Positions 26,291-36,623 of a DNA stretch of 64,000 nucleotides are shown one piece after another. The position numbers and the translations under genes are program-made. The stretch is from Bradyrhizobium amphicarpaeae (GTDB lineage Bacteria > Pseudomonadota > Alphaproteobacteria > Rhizobiales > Xanthobacteraceae): positions 6,912,001-6,976,000 of the forward strand of contig NZ_CP029426.2 of assembly GCF_002266435.3 (NCBI RefSeq), written 5' to 3'. The notes below the pieces were generated by a model that did not search any database, was not told the origin of the DNA, and was given only the letters and a program-made list of their open reading frames with translations. Within the stretch, counting starts at the first letter, position 1. Every line of letters starts with the position of its first letter.

Positions 26291-27244
26291 TCAGGTTTTG
26301 GTGACGTTCAGCAATGCATCGCGTGGCGCCGCAGCGACTTGGCTCGGACGGTTAACCAGGAAAAGTCCAGCAATTACAAGGACGGCCGCCGCCCCGAATG
26401 CCAGGCTCAAGGTGTCGTGCATGATGAAATAGCTACCGACCACGCCAAACAAAGGGGTGATGAAGGTAAAAGCAGACAATTTGCTGGCCGAATAGGTCTT
26501 CACCAGGGCGAACCAAAGCGTGAACGTGGTTCCAACCACCCAGATCGCCTGGAACGCCATCAGGCCGAGCGACAGCGGCGCGGGCGTGTGCGTGATGGTC
26601 TCGCCGAACAGCCAGGCCGCCAGCCCCAGGATCGGGATCGAGATCGCAACCTGATAGCCCAGCGCCTTTTCGGGCGCGGCGAACCGCAAGCGCGTCCCCT
26701 TGGCCACCAGCGTGGTCGCCGCCCACAGCGCGGCGCCGCCGACGATCATGAGGTCGCCGAGCAGGACATGCGAATCGACATTGGGCTGCGGCACGCCAAT
26801 CGCGAGGGCGACGCCGGCAAAGCTGATGGCGAGACCCAGCCATTGCGAGGCGCCGAGCCGCTCGCCGAGCACCTGGTAGGAGCCGAGCGCAACGAAGAAC
26901 GGGGCGGTGTAGAGGAACACCACCGCGCGCGAGGCCGAGGTGAGGCGCAGCCCCTGGAAGATCAATACGAATTCGATGCCGAACATCAGCCCGGCGATCA
27001 GGCCCGGCTTCCACGTGCCGTCGTTCTCGAAGAATTTGACGCCGCGAAGCGTGCCGATGATGAACAGCACCGGCAGCGCGCCCGCCGACCGGATCGTGGC
27101 CTGCAGCATCGGCGGGATGTCCGGCAGCACCAGCTTCACCGCGATCTGGTTGAACCCCCAGGTCAGGCAAAGCATGAGCATCAGGGCGATGGCGCCGGCA
27201 CTGAGGGGACGTGCGGCGGATGGGTTGGCTTGTGGTGAGGGCAT
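26291..27244 (-). CDS. EamA/DMT-family transporter
   Basis: A 317-residue membrane protein with ten helices in two EamA repeats (about 15-150 and 160-300). The second repeat begins near LLGDLMIVGGAALWAATTL. Such drug/metabolite transporters usually export small metabolites. GGGAAG just precedes the ATG. It lies between the Zur-like regulator and ispG, all on the minus strand with short gaps, so co-transcription is possible. Substrate is unknown. Confidence 0.9.
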   Translation of the reverse strand: MPSPQANPSAARPLSAGAIALMLMLCLTWGFNQIAVKLVLPDIPPMLQATIRSAGALPVLFIIGTLRGVKFFENDGTWKPGLIAGLMFGIEFVLIFQGLRLTSASRAVVFLYTAPFFVALGSYQVLGERLGASQWLGLAISFAGVALAIGVPQPNVDSHVLLGDLMIVGGAALWAATTLVAKGTRLRFAAPEKALGYQVAISIPILGLAAWLFGETITHTPAPLSLGLMAFQAIWVVGTTFTLWFALVKTYSASKLSAFTFITPLFGVVGSYFIMHDTLSLAFGAAAVLVIAGLFLVNRPSQVAAAPRDALLNVTKT

Positions 27245-27280
27245 ATCTTCCCGAAAAACCGGCTTTGCGCCGTTGTTTGC

Positions 27281-27775
27281 TTATGCAGCTTTCTGGCAAT
27301 GAGTGCAGACGCCCGTGATTTCCACCACGGACAACTTGGGTGCGAAGCCTGAACTGCGCGCGGCAACGTTGATATCGTTGGCAAAGGACGCCGACGAAAT
27401 CTCGCCGACCAGGCCGCAGCGCTCGCAGATCAGGAACGCCACCGCCGAGGTCGCGTCGTGGTCGTGGGCGGCACAGGCGAGATAGGCGTTGCGGCTTTCG
27501 ATGCGGTGCACGAGGCCGTTGGCCATCAAAAAATCGAGAGCGCGATAGACCGTGATCGGCGCCGGACGCGCCATCGATTTTGCCAATTCGTCGATCACCT
27601 CGTAGGCGCCGAGCGGGCGGTGGCTGGAGAGCAAGGCTGCCAGCACGTGACGACGGATCGGCGTGAACTTCTGCGCGCGCTGCTGGCAAACGGCCTCGGC
27701 ATGCGCCAGCGCATCCGCGGTGCAGCGGCCGTGATCATGGTCGGGCGCGGGAAATGCCGGCTTTGCGAGGGTCAT
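27281..27775 (-). CDS. Fur-family transcriptional regulator, Zur-like
   Basis: A 164-residue Fur-family repressor. The winged-helix part (about 35-100) reads KFTPIRRHVLAALLSSHRPL and ITVYRALDFLMANGLVHRIE. The dimerisation part has CxxC pairs (ICERCGLVG and CTHCQKA) and His-rich segments (DHDHGRC, AAHDHDA) suited to zinc binding. The pattern resembles Zur, which represses zinc uptake genes, more than iron-sensing Fur. No zinc transporter is adjacent, so Zur is an inference. Confidence 0.82.
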   Translation of the reverse strand: MTLAKPAFPAPDHDHGRCTADALAHAEAVCQQRAQKFTPIRRHVLAALLSSHRPLGAYEVIDELAKSMARPAPITVYRALDFLMANGLVHRIESRNAYLACAAHDHDATSAVAFLICERCGLVGEISSASFANDINVAARSSGFAPKLSVVEITGVCTHCQKAA

Positions 27776-27890
27776 GCGACCGGCGTTCTAGCATTTCAGC
27801 CGGGGAACCCAAAGCACGACCGCCGACGTGGCGGTCAGCCATGCTCTTGCTGCGGGACAGCGTCCCGCAAACCCGGCGTGAAATAATCAT

Positions 27891-27915
27891 AAGCTTGCTT
27901 ATTATATTCAAGCTC
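27891..27915 (+). promoter_or_regulatory. Inverted repeat in the marR promoter, probable MarR operator
   Basis: AAGCTTG (27891-27897) and CAAGCTC (27909-27915) are inverted repeats (6 of 7) around an AT-rich core CTTATTATATT that looks like a -10 box. The site ends 16 bases before the marR ATG and precedes the GGAG ribosome binding site. MarR proteins typically bind such sites and repress their own operon. A separate hairpin, TGCGGGA-N5-TCCCGCA, lies at 27851-27869. Confidence 0.55.
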
Positions 27916-27931
27916 ATTGGAGACAAAGCTT

Positions 27932-28414
27932 ATGACCCGCGGGTCCGTCGACCAGAATTTCCTGTTCACGCTGGGCGAACTCTACCGCCTCTTGCGCGTC
28001 TATGCCGACAAGGAGGCGTCCCGCTTCGGCATCACCCGCGCGCAATGGGCGGTGCTGGCCAAGGTCGAGCGCAGCGAGGGCATGAAGCAGTCGGAACTCG
28101 CCGAGCTGCTGGAGATGCAGCCGATCACACTGACCCGCCTGATCGACAAGCTCTGCGACAGCGACTGGATCGAGCGCCGCAACGATGCCTCGGACCGCCG
28201 CGTCAAGCGGCTTTATCTCAAGAAAGCCGGCCGGCAATTGCTGGGGCGGATGAGCGGGCTGAAATCCGAGCTGACGGCCAACGCGCTGGACGGCATCACG
28301 CCGGCCGACGCCCATCGCCTGCTGACACAACTCGAAACCATCAAGGAAAACGTGCGCACCGCGATCCAGACCAGCAGCGCGGAACAAGCGCGCAAGGAGC
28401 AGCGCTATGGCTGA
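27932..28414 (+). CDS. MarR-family transcriptional regulator
   Basis: A 160-residue winged-helix regulator with the MarR pattern: FGITRAQWAVLAKVERSEGM, the recognition region MQPITLTRLIDKLCDSDWIE and the wing RRNDASDRRVKRLYL. It overlaps the membrane-fusion protein gene by eight bases and heads the efflux operon, so it most likely represses that operon and is released by an exported compound. The ATG at 27932 has GGAG upstream. Confidence 0.92.
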   Translation: MTRGSVDQNFLFTLGELYRLLRVYADKEASRFGITRAQWAVLAKVERSEGMKQSELAELLEMQPITLTRLIDKLCDSDWIERRNDASDRRVKRLYLKKAGRQLLGRMSGLKSELTANALDGITPADAHRLLTQLETIKENVRTAIQTSSAEQARKEQRYG

Positions 28415-29582
28415 TCAAGTCCTCAAGTTCCAGCCCGAGCAGAAGACCGACAGCGGCAAGCCGACCAAGAAAGCCGGCACCGATCCGCGCCGCCGCCTGG
28501 TCGCGGGCCTGCGGCGCTACCGCCGTTTCCTGCTTCTGGTCGTGCTGCCTCTCGTCGCAGTCGTCGGCGGCCTCACCTTTTATCTGCATGGCGGCCGCTA
28601 TGTCGGCACCGACGACGCCTATGTCGGCGCGCAGAAAGTGCTGGTGACGCCCGATATCTCCGGCAAGATCCTGAAGGTGGTCGTGAAGGAAGGCCAGTCG
28701 GTCAAGCACGGCGACGAGCTGTTCGAGATCGACCCCGTTCCGTTCCGCCACGCGGTCGACGAGGCCAAGGCCCAGCTCGCGCAAACCCGCACGACCTATG
28801 ACAATCTCGTTGCCAACATCAAGATCTATGGCGACATGCTCAACCTTGCCCAGCAAGGCATCGATCTGAAGCAGCGCGACGTCGAGCGCAAGCAGGCGCT
28901 GGTGAAGAACAATTTCGGCTCGCAGCTCGATCTCGACAACGCTTCGAATGCGCTGGTCACAGCCGGCGCGCAGGCGCAATACATCAAGCAGCAACTCTCG
29001 AACGCCAAGACGCAGCTGCTCGGCGATTCAGCGTTGCCGCTGGAGCAATTCCCGCCTTACGCACAGGCGAAAGCCAGGCTGGACGATGCCCAGCGCAACC
29101 TCGACCACACCGTGCTGCGCGCGCCGATGGACGGCGTGGCTACACAGGTCGAGCAGATCCAGCTCGGCCGCTTCGTCACCGCGGGCACGCCCGTCTTCTC
29201 CATCATCGACGTCGCCCATCCCTGGGTCGACGCCAATCCGAAGGAGAGCGACCTCACCCACGTCACCGAAGGGCAGCCCGTCACGCTCGAGGTCGACGCC
29301 TTCCCGAACCACGTCTTCAAGGGCAAGATCGGATCGCTGTCGCCCGGCACCGGTGCGCAATTTGCCATCCTGCCGCCGCAGAACGCCACCGGCAATTTCG
29401 TCAAGGTGGTGCAGCGCGTGCCGATCCGCATCTATTTCGACGAGACCGACAAATATGTGCGGAAGCTGAAGGCCGGCATGAGCGTCTACGCCACCATCGA
29501 CACCGGCCACAAACGCTCCCTCGCCGGCCTGCTCGGCCTGTCGGCGACCGCGAGCCAGGATAAAGACCAGGACAAGGACTGA
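28407..29582 (+). CDS. HlyD/EmrA-family membrane fusion protein
   Basis: A 391-residue periplasmic adaptor. A short cytoplasmic start is followed by one helix (about 38-58, FLLLVVLPLVAVVGGLTFYL). The lipoyl half DDAYVGAQKVLVTPDISGKI, a long alpha-helical hairpin (about 115-215) and the second half LRAPMDGVATQVEQIQLGRF then follow. The beta-barrel part extends to about 370. It joins the EmrB-type exporter encoded 4 bp downstream to an outer-membrane channel. It overlaps marR, so the three form one operon. Confidence 0.93.
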   Translation: MADQVLKFQPEQKTDSGKPTKKAGTDPRRRLVAGLRRYRRFLLLVVLPLVAVVGGLTFYLHGGRYVGTDDAYVGAQKVLVTPDISGKILKVVVKEGQSVKHGDELFEIDPVPFRHAVDEAKAQLAQTRTTYDNLVANIKIYGDMLNLAQQGIDLKQRDVERKQALVKNNFGSQLDLDNASNALVTAGAQAQYIKQQLSNAKTQLLGDSALPLEQFPPYAQAKARLDDAQRNLDHTVLRAPMDGVATQVEQIQLGRFVTAGTPVFSIIDVAHPWVDANPKESDLTHVTEGQPVTLEVDAFPNHVFKGKIGSLSPGTGAQFAILPPQNATGNFVKVVQRVPIRIYFDETDKYVRKLKAGMSVYATIDTGHKRSLAGLLGLSATASQDKDQDKD

Positions 29583-29586
29583 TCTG

Positions 29587-31143
29587 ATGGCGGAGTCCAA
29601 TCCCGCTCTGATGGTTCCCGGCCTGCGCCGGAACATGGTGACGATCTGCGCCATGACCGCGACCATCATGCAGGCGCTGGACACCACCATCGCCAACGTC
29701 GCCCTGCCCTACATGCAGGGCACGCTGTCGGCCTCGCAGGACCAGATCAACTGGGTGCTGACCTCCTATATCGTCGCCGCCGCGATCATGACGGCGCCGG
29801 TGGGCTGGATCTCCAACCGCTTCGGCCGCAAGCGCATCTTCATCACCTGCGCGGCCGGCTTCACAATGGCCTCGGTGCTGTGCGGCCTCGCGCAGGACAT
29901 CAACCAGATGGTGCTGTTCCGGCTGCTGCAGGGCGTGTTCGGCGCCGCCCTGGTGCCGCTGTCGCAATCGGTGATGCTCGACTATTACACGCTGCAGGAA
30001 CGCGCCAAGGCGATGTCGATCTGGGGCATGGGGGTGATGATGGGTCCGATCATGGGCCCCTCGCTCGGCGCCTGGCTGACCGAGACCTATTCCTGGCACT
30101 GGGTGTTCTTCGTCAACCTGCCGTTCGGCTTCATCACCGTGCTCGGACTGATCGTCTTCATGGACGAGACCGACAAGAATCTCAGCCTCAAATTCGACTG
30201 GTTCGGCTTCGCCGCGCTGGCGGTGGCGATCGGCTCGCTGCAGCTTGCGCTCGACCGCGGCGAGCAACTGGGCTGGCTTGAATCGAACGAGATCCTGGCG
30301 GAATTCATCGTCTCGGCCGTCGCCTTCTATTACTTCCTCGCGCACTCCTTCACGACCTCGACGCCGTTCATCCGCTTCGGCCTGTTCCGCGACCGCAACT
30401 TCGTCACCGGCTGCATGTTCATGATCGTGATGGGGCTCGTGCTGTTCTCGACCATGGCGCTGGCCTCGCCCTACATGCAGAACGTGATCGGCTATCCCAT
30501 CATCACCGCCGGCCTCTTGCTGGCGAGCCGCGGCTTCGGCACCTTCTTCGCCATGATGCTGGTCGGCCGCATGATGCGCTATGTCGAGGCGCGCACGCTG
30601 ATCATCTCCGGCCTGACGCTGACCGCCGGCTCGCTGTTCCAGATGACCGGCTGGACCGATTTGACCCAGGTGCCGGAGATCGTCGCCGTCAGCGTGATCC
30701 AGGGCTTCGGCTTCGGTCTCGTCTTCGTGCCGCTTTCGACCGTGGCGTTCCTGACGCTCTCGAACGAGTTGCGTACCGACGGCACCGCGATGCTGACGCT
30801 GATGCGCAACGTCGCGAGCTCGGTCGGCATCTCCGTCGTCATCGCTCAGCTGACCCAGGGCACGCGGCGGACCTACGCGATCCTGTCCGAGAACATCAAC
30901 CCGTTCAACCATGCACTGCAGATGCCCGACGTCAGGGGCCTGATCAACCTGTCTACCGATGCCGGCCGCGCCATGGCCGACAGGATGGTGAGCGTGCAGG
31001 CGCAGATCATCGCTTTCGCACACGACTACCAGCTGGTGATGCTCTTCGTCCTCTGCACCATCCCGCTCGCCTTGCTGATCGGCTCGACCAAGGCCACGCT
31101 GCGCAAGCAGGCGGCGGGGCCTGAGCATGCGGTGATGGAGTAG
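29587..31143 (+). CDS. EmrB/QacA-type MFS multidrug exporter (DHA2)
   Basis: A 518-residue proton-driven exporter with 14 predicted helices. Motifs are QALDTTIANVALPYMQGTLS in helix 1, WISNRFGRKRIFI (motif A) and QGVFGAALVPLSQSVMLDYY (motif C region). It follows the EmrA-like gene by 4 bp, and the pair with MarR matches the emrRAB arrangement. The substrate is probably hydrophobic or phenolic, but this cannot be read from the sequence. A family A palindromic repeat lies after the stop. Confidence 0.95.
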   Translation: MAESNPALMVPGLRRNMVTICAMTATIMQALDTTIANVALPYMQGTLSASQDQINWVLTSYIVAAAIMTAPVGWISNRFGRKRIFITCAAGFTMASVLCGLAQDINQMVLFRLLQGVFGAALVPLSQSVMLDYYTLQERAKAMSIWGMGVMMGPIMGPSLGAWLTETYSWHWVFFVNLPFGFITVLGLIVFMDETDKNLSLKFDWFGFAALAVAIGSLQLALDRGEQLGWLESNEILAEFIVSAVAFYYFLAHSFTTSTPFIRFGLFRDRNFVTGCMFMIVMGLVLFSTMALASPYMQNVIGYPIITAGLLLASRGFGTFFAMMLVGRMMRYVEARTLIISGLTLTAGSLFQMTGWTDLTQVPEIVAVSVIQGFGFGLVFVPLSTVAFLTLSNELRTDGTAMLTLMRNVASSVGISVVIAQLTQGTRRTYAILSENINPFNHALQMPDVRGLINLSTDAGRAMADRMVSVQAQIIAFAHDYQLVMLFVLCTIPLALLIGSTKATLRKQAAGPEHAVME

Positions 31144-31155
31144 ATGGCAAGTCTC

Positions 31156-31273
31156 GTGCCCCGGACGCGGCGCAGCACGTAGTGATGCGCTGCTGAGCCG
31201 GGGCCCATGCTTTCGGCAGGCTGGGTCCCGGTTCTGCGGCGCAGCGTTACACGCTGCACCGCGCCCGGGACAC
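31156..31273. repeat. Palindromic intergenic repeat, family A (copy 2)
   Basis: Bounded by GTGCCCCGGACGC and GCGCCCGGGACAC. The interior includes TGATGCGCTGCTGAGCCGGG, as in copy 3. It fills the gap between the converging exporter and phosphotransferase genes and may serve as a bidirectional terminator. Confidence 0.82.
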
Positions 31274-31280
31274 AACAGCA

Positions 31281-32345
31281 TTACCCCAACAACTCCTCGC
31301 AGCCCAGATCGTCCACGGCCGCGAATATCCGCTCCAGATTATTCCACCAGATCACCGGCGGGATGTTGATGCTCCACTGCCAGATGGGCTTGGTGATGTG
31401 CCACAGCACCGACCGACGATAGTCTTGGTCGAGTGCGCCGCGCGTGTAGCCGGTGACACCGTGCGCGATCAGCATCTCGTAGTAGCGGTTGAGCAGTGGA
31501 CGTTCGAGCGCCTGCCTGCGCTCTGGATACCATTGCGTCGCTATCATATAGGCGAGATCGTGGGTAGGAACGTTGATGCGCCACTGATCGAAATCGAAGA
31601 TGCGCACGGCGTCCGCGACGCCCGCGCGCGGCAACAGGAAATTCCAAGTATGGGCATCGCCGTGCGCGATGGTTACGTGGCGATGCGAATGGTAGCGCTG
31701 CAACAGCTGCTCCGCTTTCTCGATGAAGCGTCGGTAGAGGATACGTCGCTCCTCACTGAGGCGATCACCAAGCAAGTCAGCAAAGCGGTCGTAATGACCT
31801 GCGAACGTTTCCATCAGGCTCGCAGTGTCATCGGCGCTCAACCAAGTACCGACGGTTTCGCCGAAACCGGGATGGTCCCACCAGCATGCATGCCAACGGG
31901 CCAGCGCCGTGACGATCGCCATCGCCTGATCGCGCGAGGGCGGCAACGGCCAAGCAGCCGCAACCTCATGGCTATCGGTGAGATCCTCGAGCAGGAGATG
32001 CCAAGCCTGGCTCTCGTCATCGAAATGGCCATCGTAGCAGCGAGGAACGATCTGCGACGGCATATTTGGCGCAAGGCGGGTGTAGAAGGCCACTTCCTGC
32101 CGACCAGAATTGGCCAGCGACTTGGCGTAGGCCGAATGCGGCATCTTGAGGATGACGGAGTGCGGGGCCCCGGCGGATTCTCCGACATAGCGCAGCCCAA
32201 GTCGGATGACGTGCGACACCAGGGCCGGGTGCTGATGCAGCACCTTCACCTCGCGGACCGCGCCGGCGTCCAGCACGCCGCCTCGCCGTAGCGCGGCCGT
32301 CAGTCGGGCGGGCTCAACGACATCAGGCAGTTGTGGAGGTGTCAT
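31281..32345 (-). CDS. Aminoglycoside-phosphotransferase-like kinase
   Basis: A 354-residue protein with the APH/choline-kinase fold. The catalytic loop is TIAHGDAHTWNFLLP (about 240) and the metal-binding motif is IFDFDQWRINVPTHDLAY (about 262). The N-lobe has a Lys in HSVILKMPHS. Such proteins phosphorylate small hydroxylated molecules; resistance to an antibiotic cannot be assumed. I start at the ATG 32345, which matches the usual short leader. A longer in-frame start at 32375 is possible. No operon partner. Confidence 0.83.
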   Translation of the reverse strand: MTPPQLPDVVEPARLTAALRRGGVLDAGAVREVKVLHQHPALVSHVIRLGLRYVGESAGAPHSVILKMPHSAYAKSLANSGRQEVAFYTRLAPNMPSQIVPRCYDGHFDDESQAWHLLLEDLTDSHEVAAAWPLPPSRDQAMAIVTALARWHACWWDHPGFGETVGTWLSADDTASLMETFAGHYDRFADLLGDRLSEERRILYRRFIEKAEQLLQRYHSHRHVTIAHGDAHTWNFLLPRAGVADAVRIFDFDQWRINVPTHDLAYMIATQWYPERRQALERPLLNRYYEMLIAHGVTGYTRGALDQDYRRSVLWHITKPIWQWSINIPPVIWWNNLERIFAAVDDLGCEELLG

Positions 32346-32423
32346 GAAATTCACGATGCCACTGTCCCGCGCCATATTGCACGATCATAACCCCACGCAC
32401 CAGCGGCCGAACCGATGCCGCGC

Positions 32424-34112
32424 TCAAGCCGCCGCGGTCGAGTCGCGCACGGTCCGCACCACGACCGACCGGAGCTGCTCGAGATTGGCCGCCATGCCTG
32501 CGATCGCCTGCCTGACCTCAGCCGCGCGCTCGTCGACGGAAGCGGCGTCGCGGCTGACATTGCCGATCTTGGCCGAGACCTCCTTCGCTGCGGAAGCCGA
32601 TTCGGAAATCGACCGCGATATCTCCCGCGTCGCGGCGTCCTGCTCTTCCATCGCGGCGGCAACCGAGGTCGCCACGCCGTCGATCTCGACGATGTGGCCG
32701 CCCATGGTCTCGACGGCGTCGACCGCGGCCTGCGTCGAGGTCTGGATCTCGGCAATGAGCCGACCGATCTCCTCGGTGGATTTGGCCGTCTGGTCGGACA
32801 GGGACTTCACTTCGGCGGCGACCACGGCGAAGCCGCGGCCGGCCTCGCCGGCGCGCGCCGCCTCGATCGTGGCGTTGAGTGCCAGAAGGTTGGTCTGGCC
32901 GGCGATGCCGCCGATCAGGTCTGAGACCTCGGCGATCTTCTTCACCGATCCGGCCAGCGCCTGGATGGTCGATCGCGCCTGCTCACGGCCGGCGACCGCG
33001 GATTTTGTGACGGTGCTGGTGCGCGCGACCTGACTTGCGATCTCGCGGATCGAAGCGCTCAATTCTTCGGCCGCGGCCGAAACGGTCTGCGAGCTGCCGA
33101 GGGCCTGGGTGGAGGCCGCCGCGACGGCCTGCGACTGCGCGGAGAGCGACCTTGCGATCTCGGACAGGCTGGAGGCGGCCCGCTCGACGCCTTGCGTCGC
33201 CGTCCCCGCGCTGTCGACCGATCGGCCGGTCTCGCGCTCGACGGTCTCGGCCATCTGGTGCAGGGCGGAGCGCTTGGCAAGCGCAGCCGCCTGCTCCTGC
33301 TGCAACTGCTCCTCGCGCAGGCGGGAATTCTCGACCGCCGCCTGCTTGAATACCAGCAGCGCACCCGCCATCGAGCCGATCTCATCCCGGCGCTGCGCGA
33401 ACGGAATGTCGGCGGCCAGATCGCCGGTCGCGAGCTTCTGCATCGTGTCTGTCATGCGCACGATCGGGCGTACCACCCCGACGGCAACGCCGAGCAGGCC
33501 CGCAGCAATGAAGGCCAGGACCGCGGCGGAGACGCCGAGGAGGATAAAGAGCATGGAGCTGTCGCGGTCCGCGGCCAGCTTCTCCATGTCGGCATTCTGC
33601 TTGTTGGCGCTCTCAACGATGCTGTCGATCACGGCGCGATGCGCGGTGTAGGCGTCCTTGAGCTGGGTATAGACGCGCTCGGACGCAGCTGCGTCCTTGG
33701 CCTTGAGGGCCGGCAGGAGTTGGTCGGACGCCTTCCAGAATTTCTGCACCTCGGCATCGGATTTAGACACCAACGCCGTCTTCAGGTCGGCCGAAAGGCT
33801 GGAGGCAACCCAGAACGCCTTGCGCTCGTCGTAATCCTTGCGGAGCTGGATCAGGCGTTCGCCGTGGGCCGCCAGCTGGTCCGGCTCGCGCATGGCCAGG
33901 GTCGCCTCGAGATAGGCCTCGATGACATATTCCGGCGGCGGCAGGATGTCCGCGATGAGGTCGTTGCCGAGCTTGATGTCGGAGTAAAGCGGACCGCCGA
34001 CCTTGAGCTCCCGCAGTGCATAGAGGCTGGTGGAGACCACCGCCGTAAAGCCGATGGCGAGCACGATGCCGAACGCGACGATCGCGGAAGATACCGACAA
34101 ACGAATTTTCAT
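32424..34112 (-). CDS. Methyl-accepting chemotaxis protein
   Basis: A 562-residue chemoreceptor. Helix 1 (about 10-32) and helix 2 (about 185-210) bracket a helical periplasmic sensor with [25 protein letters not shown] domain follows (about 210-265). The signalling domain carries the conserved hairpin tip [20 protein letters not shown] and [20 protein letters not shown]. It is a close paralog of the next gene and in the same orientation, indicating tandem duplication. The ATG 34112 starts the first helix. Confidence 0.95.
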   Translation of the reverse strand: MKIRLSVSSAIVAFGIVLAIGFTAVVSTSLYALRELKVGGPLYSDIKLGNDLIADILPPPEYVIEAYLEATLAMREPDQLAAHGERLIQLRKDYDERKAFWVASSLSADLKTALVSKSDAEVQKFWKASDQLLPALKAKDAAASERVYTQLKDAYTAHRAVIDSIVESANKQNADMEKLAADRDSSMLFILLGVSAAVLAFIAAGLLGVAVGVVRPIVRMTDTMQKLATGDLAADIPFAQRRDEIGSMAGALLVFKQAAVENSRLREEQLQQEQAAALAKRSALHQMAETVERETGRSVDSAGTATQGVERAASSLSEIARSLSAQSQAVAAASTQALGSSQTVSAAAEELSASIREIASQVARTSTVTKSAVAGREQARSTIQALAGSVKKIAEVSDLIGGIAGQTNLLALNATIEAARAGEAGRGFAVVAAEVKSLSDQTAKSTEEIGRLIAEIQTSTQAAVDAVETMGGHIVEIDGVATSVAAAMEEQDAATREISRSISESASAAKEVSAKIGNVSRDAASVDERAAEVRQAIAGMAANLEQLRSVVVRTVRDSTAAA

Positions 34113-34415
34113 GAGGCAATCCGGTAGCACGCGTCAGATCTGCGCCCACCTTAAAGCACCGTGGTAAATACAGACTTGCCTGGCGGTAAATTCACGACGG
34201 AAAAGACCGCAAAACTACGGAAGCGCAAGCTTGAGCGAACGGTTTTGCGTCAGCCAAACTGACGTAAAGGCACCGCGGCAGATAACGGCCCCGGTCCGAT
34301 GCCCTCGCGCGGCGCGCCCGATGAGAAGCGAGTGCCGGCAACTCGCCTCGGCGGCCCGCATCGTCCGCCGGCACGCGTCACGGGGCGAGGATCGCTCGTT
34401 GATCTCGCGCTGCGA
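34113..34415. other. Intergenic region between two tandem chemoreceptor genes
   Basis: About 300 bp without a convincing gene. It contains a direct pair of GGTAAAT (about 34161 and 34183) close to the likely promoter of the downstream receptor gene. No repeat family or RNA was recognised. Confidence 0.4.
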
Positions 34416-36410
34416 TCAAGCGGCTCTGGCTTCGCCAAACTGTCGGTTGAACCAGCCCAGAAACTCGGACTTCTGAGCAGCGTCCAGCGCGAAGGAGACG
34501 TGCGAGGCCTCGCCTTGCTGGGACCGCACATCGAAGGGCAGCGCCAGATCGAGGCCCTTGATTCGAAGCACACCGGGTTCGCCGGGATTGAGTTTCGGCG
34601 CACAGCGAATCCAGGCGCCGCCTTCCGAAAGATCGACCAGCGTCGTGCCATGCACGGCATTCCGGCTGTCGGTCACCGAGACCTGCAGGTCCGTCGGATG
34701 GCGCGGCGAGGAACGGCGATCCACATCCGCCGTCGAGCTGCGTACCGTGCGTACCAGGACCGACTTGAGCGAGGAGAGATCCACCGACACGCCGGCAATC
34801 GCATCGTGCATCTCGCCGGCGCGCTCATTGACGGAGTCTGCATTGCGGCTCACATGGACGATCTTGGCCGAGACCACCTTGGCCGCGGATGCCGACTCGG
34901 AAATCGAGCGAGCGATCTCGCGCGTGGCGGCGTCCTGCTCTTCCATGGCGGCAGCGACGGAGGTCGCAACGCTATCGATCTCGACGATATGGCCGCCCAT
35001 CTCCTCGACGGCCGTCACGGCTGCATCGGTAGAGGCCTGTACCTCGTCGATCAGGCGCGAAATCTCCTCGGTCGACTTGGCAGTCTGGTTGGACAAGGAT
35101 TTGACCTCGGCGGCGACGACAGCAAAGCCGCGACCAGCCTCCCCGGCACGCGCCGCCTCGATTGTGGCATTCAGGGCCAGAAGGTTGGTCTGGCCGGCGA
35201 TCCCGCCGATGAGATCGGAAACCTCGGCAATCTTCTTCACCGCGCCGGACAGGGCCTGGATCGTCGTGCGTGCCTGCTCGCGGCCAGCGACGGCCGATTT
35301 CGTCACCTCACTGGCCCGCGCGAGCTGGCTCGCGATCTCGCGGATCGAGGCCGTCAATTCCTCCGCCGCGGACGACACGGTTTCCGCGCTGGCCAGCGCC
35401 TGCTCGGAAGCGGCAGCGACCGCTTGCGATTCGGTCGACAGATCTCGTGCGATCCCCGAAAGGTCGGACGCACTTCTCTCCACGCCCTGCGTTGCCGCAG
35501 CGGCCTTCTCGACCGAAGCGCCGGTTTCCCGCTCGACCGTCTCCGCCATGGCGAGAAGCGCTTCGCGCTTGGCCCCAGCCGCCTCCTTCTCGGCACGGAT
35601 TTGCTCGTCGCGCATGTTGGCGCTATCGAGCGCGCCCTGCTTGAAAACCGCCAAGGCACTTGCCATGGAGCCGACTTCATCGCGGCGATCGGCATAGGGC
35701 ACGTCGGCCGAGAGATCGCCGTTCGCGAGCTTCTGCATTGCACCGGTCATGCGGACGATTGGGCGGACGACTCCCAGCGCGACGAACGCAAGGCCACCGG
35801 CGATCAGCACGAGCACGGCGAATGAGACGCCCCAGACAAAATAGGACATCGAGGCATCGCGTTCCGCCGCAAGCTTCTCCATGTCGGCGTTCTGCTTGTT
35901 GGCACCCTCGACAATCGTGTCGACGATACCGCGATGCGCATTGTAGGTCTCCTTCAGCCGCGCATAGGCGTTCTCGGCGGCGGCCGCATCCTTGCTCATG
36001 AGCGCCGGCAGGAGCTGGTCAGAGACGAGCTTCCAGAACTTCTGTACTTCGGCGTCGGATTTCGAGATCAGCGCCATCTTCAGGTCGGGAGCCAGGCTGG
36101 ATGCACTCCAGAATTTCTTGCGGTCCTCGTAATCCTTGCGGAGCTGGACAAGACGCTCACCATGAGCGGTCAATTGATCCGGCTCACGCATCGCCAATGT
36201 TGCGACCAGGTAAGCTTCGAGGACGTATGCCGGTGGTGGCAGGATATCGGCGACGAGATCGTTTCCGAGCTTGATGTCCGAATAGAGGGAGCCGCCCACC
36301 TTGAGTTCACGCAACGCATAGGCCCCGCTCGCGACCACAGCCGCGAAGCCGAGCATGAGCAGAATTCCAAACACGATGATGGCCGTGGAAATCGACAGAC
36401 GAGGCTTCAT
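34416..36410 (-). CDS. Methyl-accepting chemotaxis protein with C-terminal PilZ domain
   Basis: A 664-residue chemoreceptor. Its first 555 residues parallel the neighbouring receptor almost segment for segment (sensor [24 protein letters not shown], signalling tip [20 protein letters not shown]). An added PilZ domain (about 562-660) has the cyclic-di-GMP motifs DRRSSPRHP (RxxxR) and [11 protein letters not shown] (DxSxxG), so it should bind cyclic-di-GMP and feed it into chemotaxis signalling. The ATG at 36410 starts helix 1; a longer frame to 36437 is less likely. Confidence 0.93.
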   Translation of the reverse strand: MKPRLSISTAIIVFGILLMLGFAAVVASGAYALRELKVGGSLYSDIKLGNDLVADILPPPAYVLEAYLVATLAMREPDQLTAHGERLVQLRKDYEDRKKFWSASSLAPDLKMALISKSDAEVQKFWKLVSDQLLPALMSKDAAAAENAYARLKETYNAHRGIVDTIVEGANKQNADMEKLAAERDASMSYFVWGVSFAVLVLIAGGLAFVALGVVRPIVRMTGAMQKLANGDLSADVPYADRRDEVGSMASALAVFKQGALDSANMRDEQIRAEKEAAGAKREALLAMAETVERETGASVEKAAAATQGVERSASDLSGIARDLSTESQAVAAASEQALASAETVSSAAEELTASIREIASQLARASEVTKSAVAGREQARTTIQALSGAVKKIAEVSDLIGGIAGQTNLLALNATIEAARAGEAGRGFAVVAAEVKSLSNQTAKSTEEISRLIDEVQASTDAAVTAVEEMGGHIVEIDSVATSVAAAMEEQDAATREIARSISESASAAKVVSAKIVHVSRNADSVNERAGEMHDAIAGVSVDLSSLKSVLVRTVRSSTADVDRRSSPRHPTDLQVSVTDSRNAVHGTTLVDLSEGGAWIRCAPKLNPGEPGVLRIKGLDLALPFDVRSQQGEASHVSFALDAAQKSEFLGWFNRQFGEARAA

Positions 36411-36623
36411 GGACGTTACCCGCAGCATGAGTTGCAAACCTCATATCGCGTTAGCGTCAAAGGACCCTGAATCCATCTATCGGAAACTGGCAGAAAAAAC
36501 CTACGTATGATTCCGGAGTAGCGAAGGTTGTGAGCGCGAGCCACACTACCTCGATACCCGAAAGCCGAAATGCGGCGCCCGAAGAGATACCCGGGCACCG
36601 CAAGAGGACAGGTCGCTGGTGAG

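Noticed and set aside
24878..27238. 786-residue plus-strand frame opposite ispG and the EamA gene
   Set aside because: It is antisense to two well-supported genes and consists of GC-biased low-information sequence.
29401..31281. 626-residue minus-strand frame opposite the emrB gene
   Set aside because: His/Asp/Arg-rich shadow of a clear 14-helix exporter gene.
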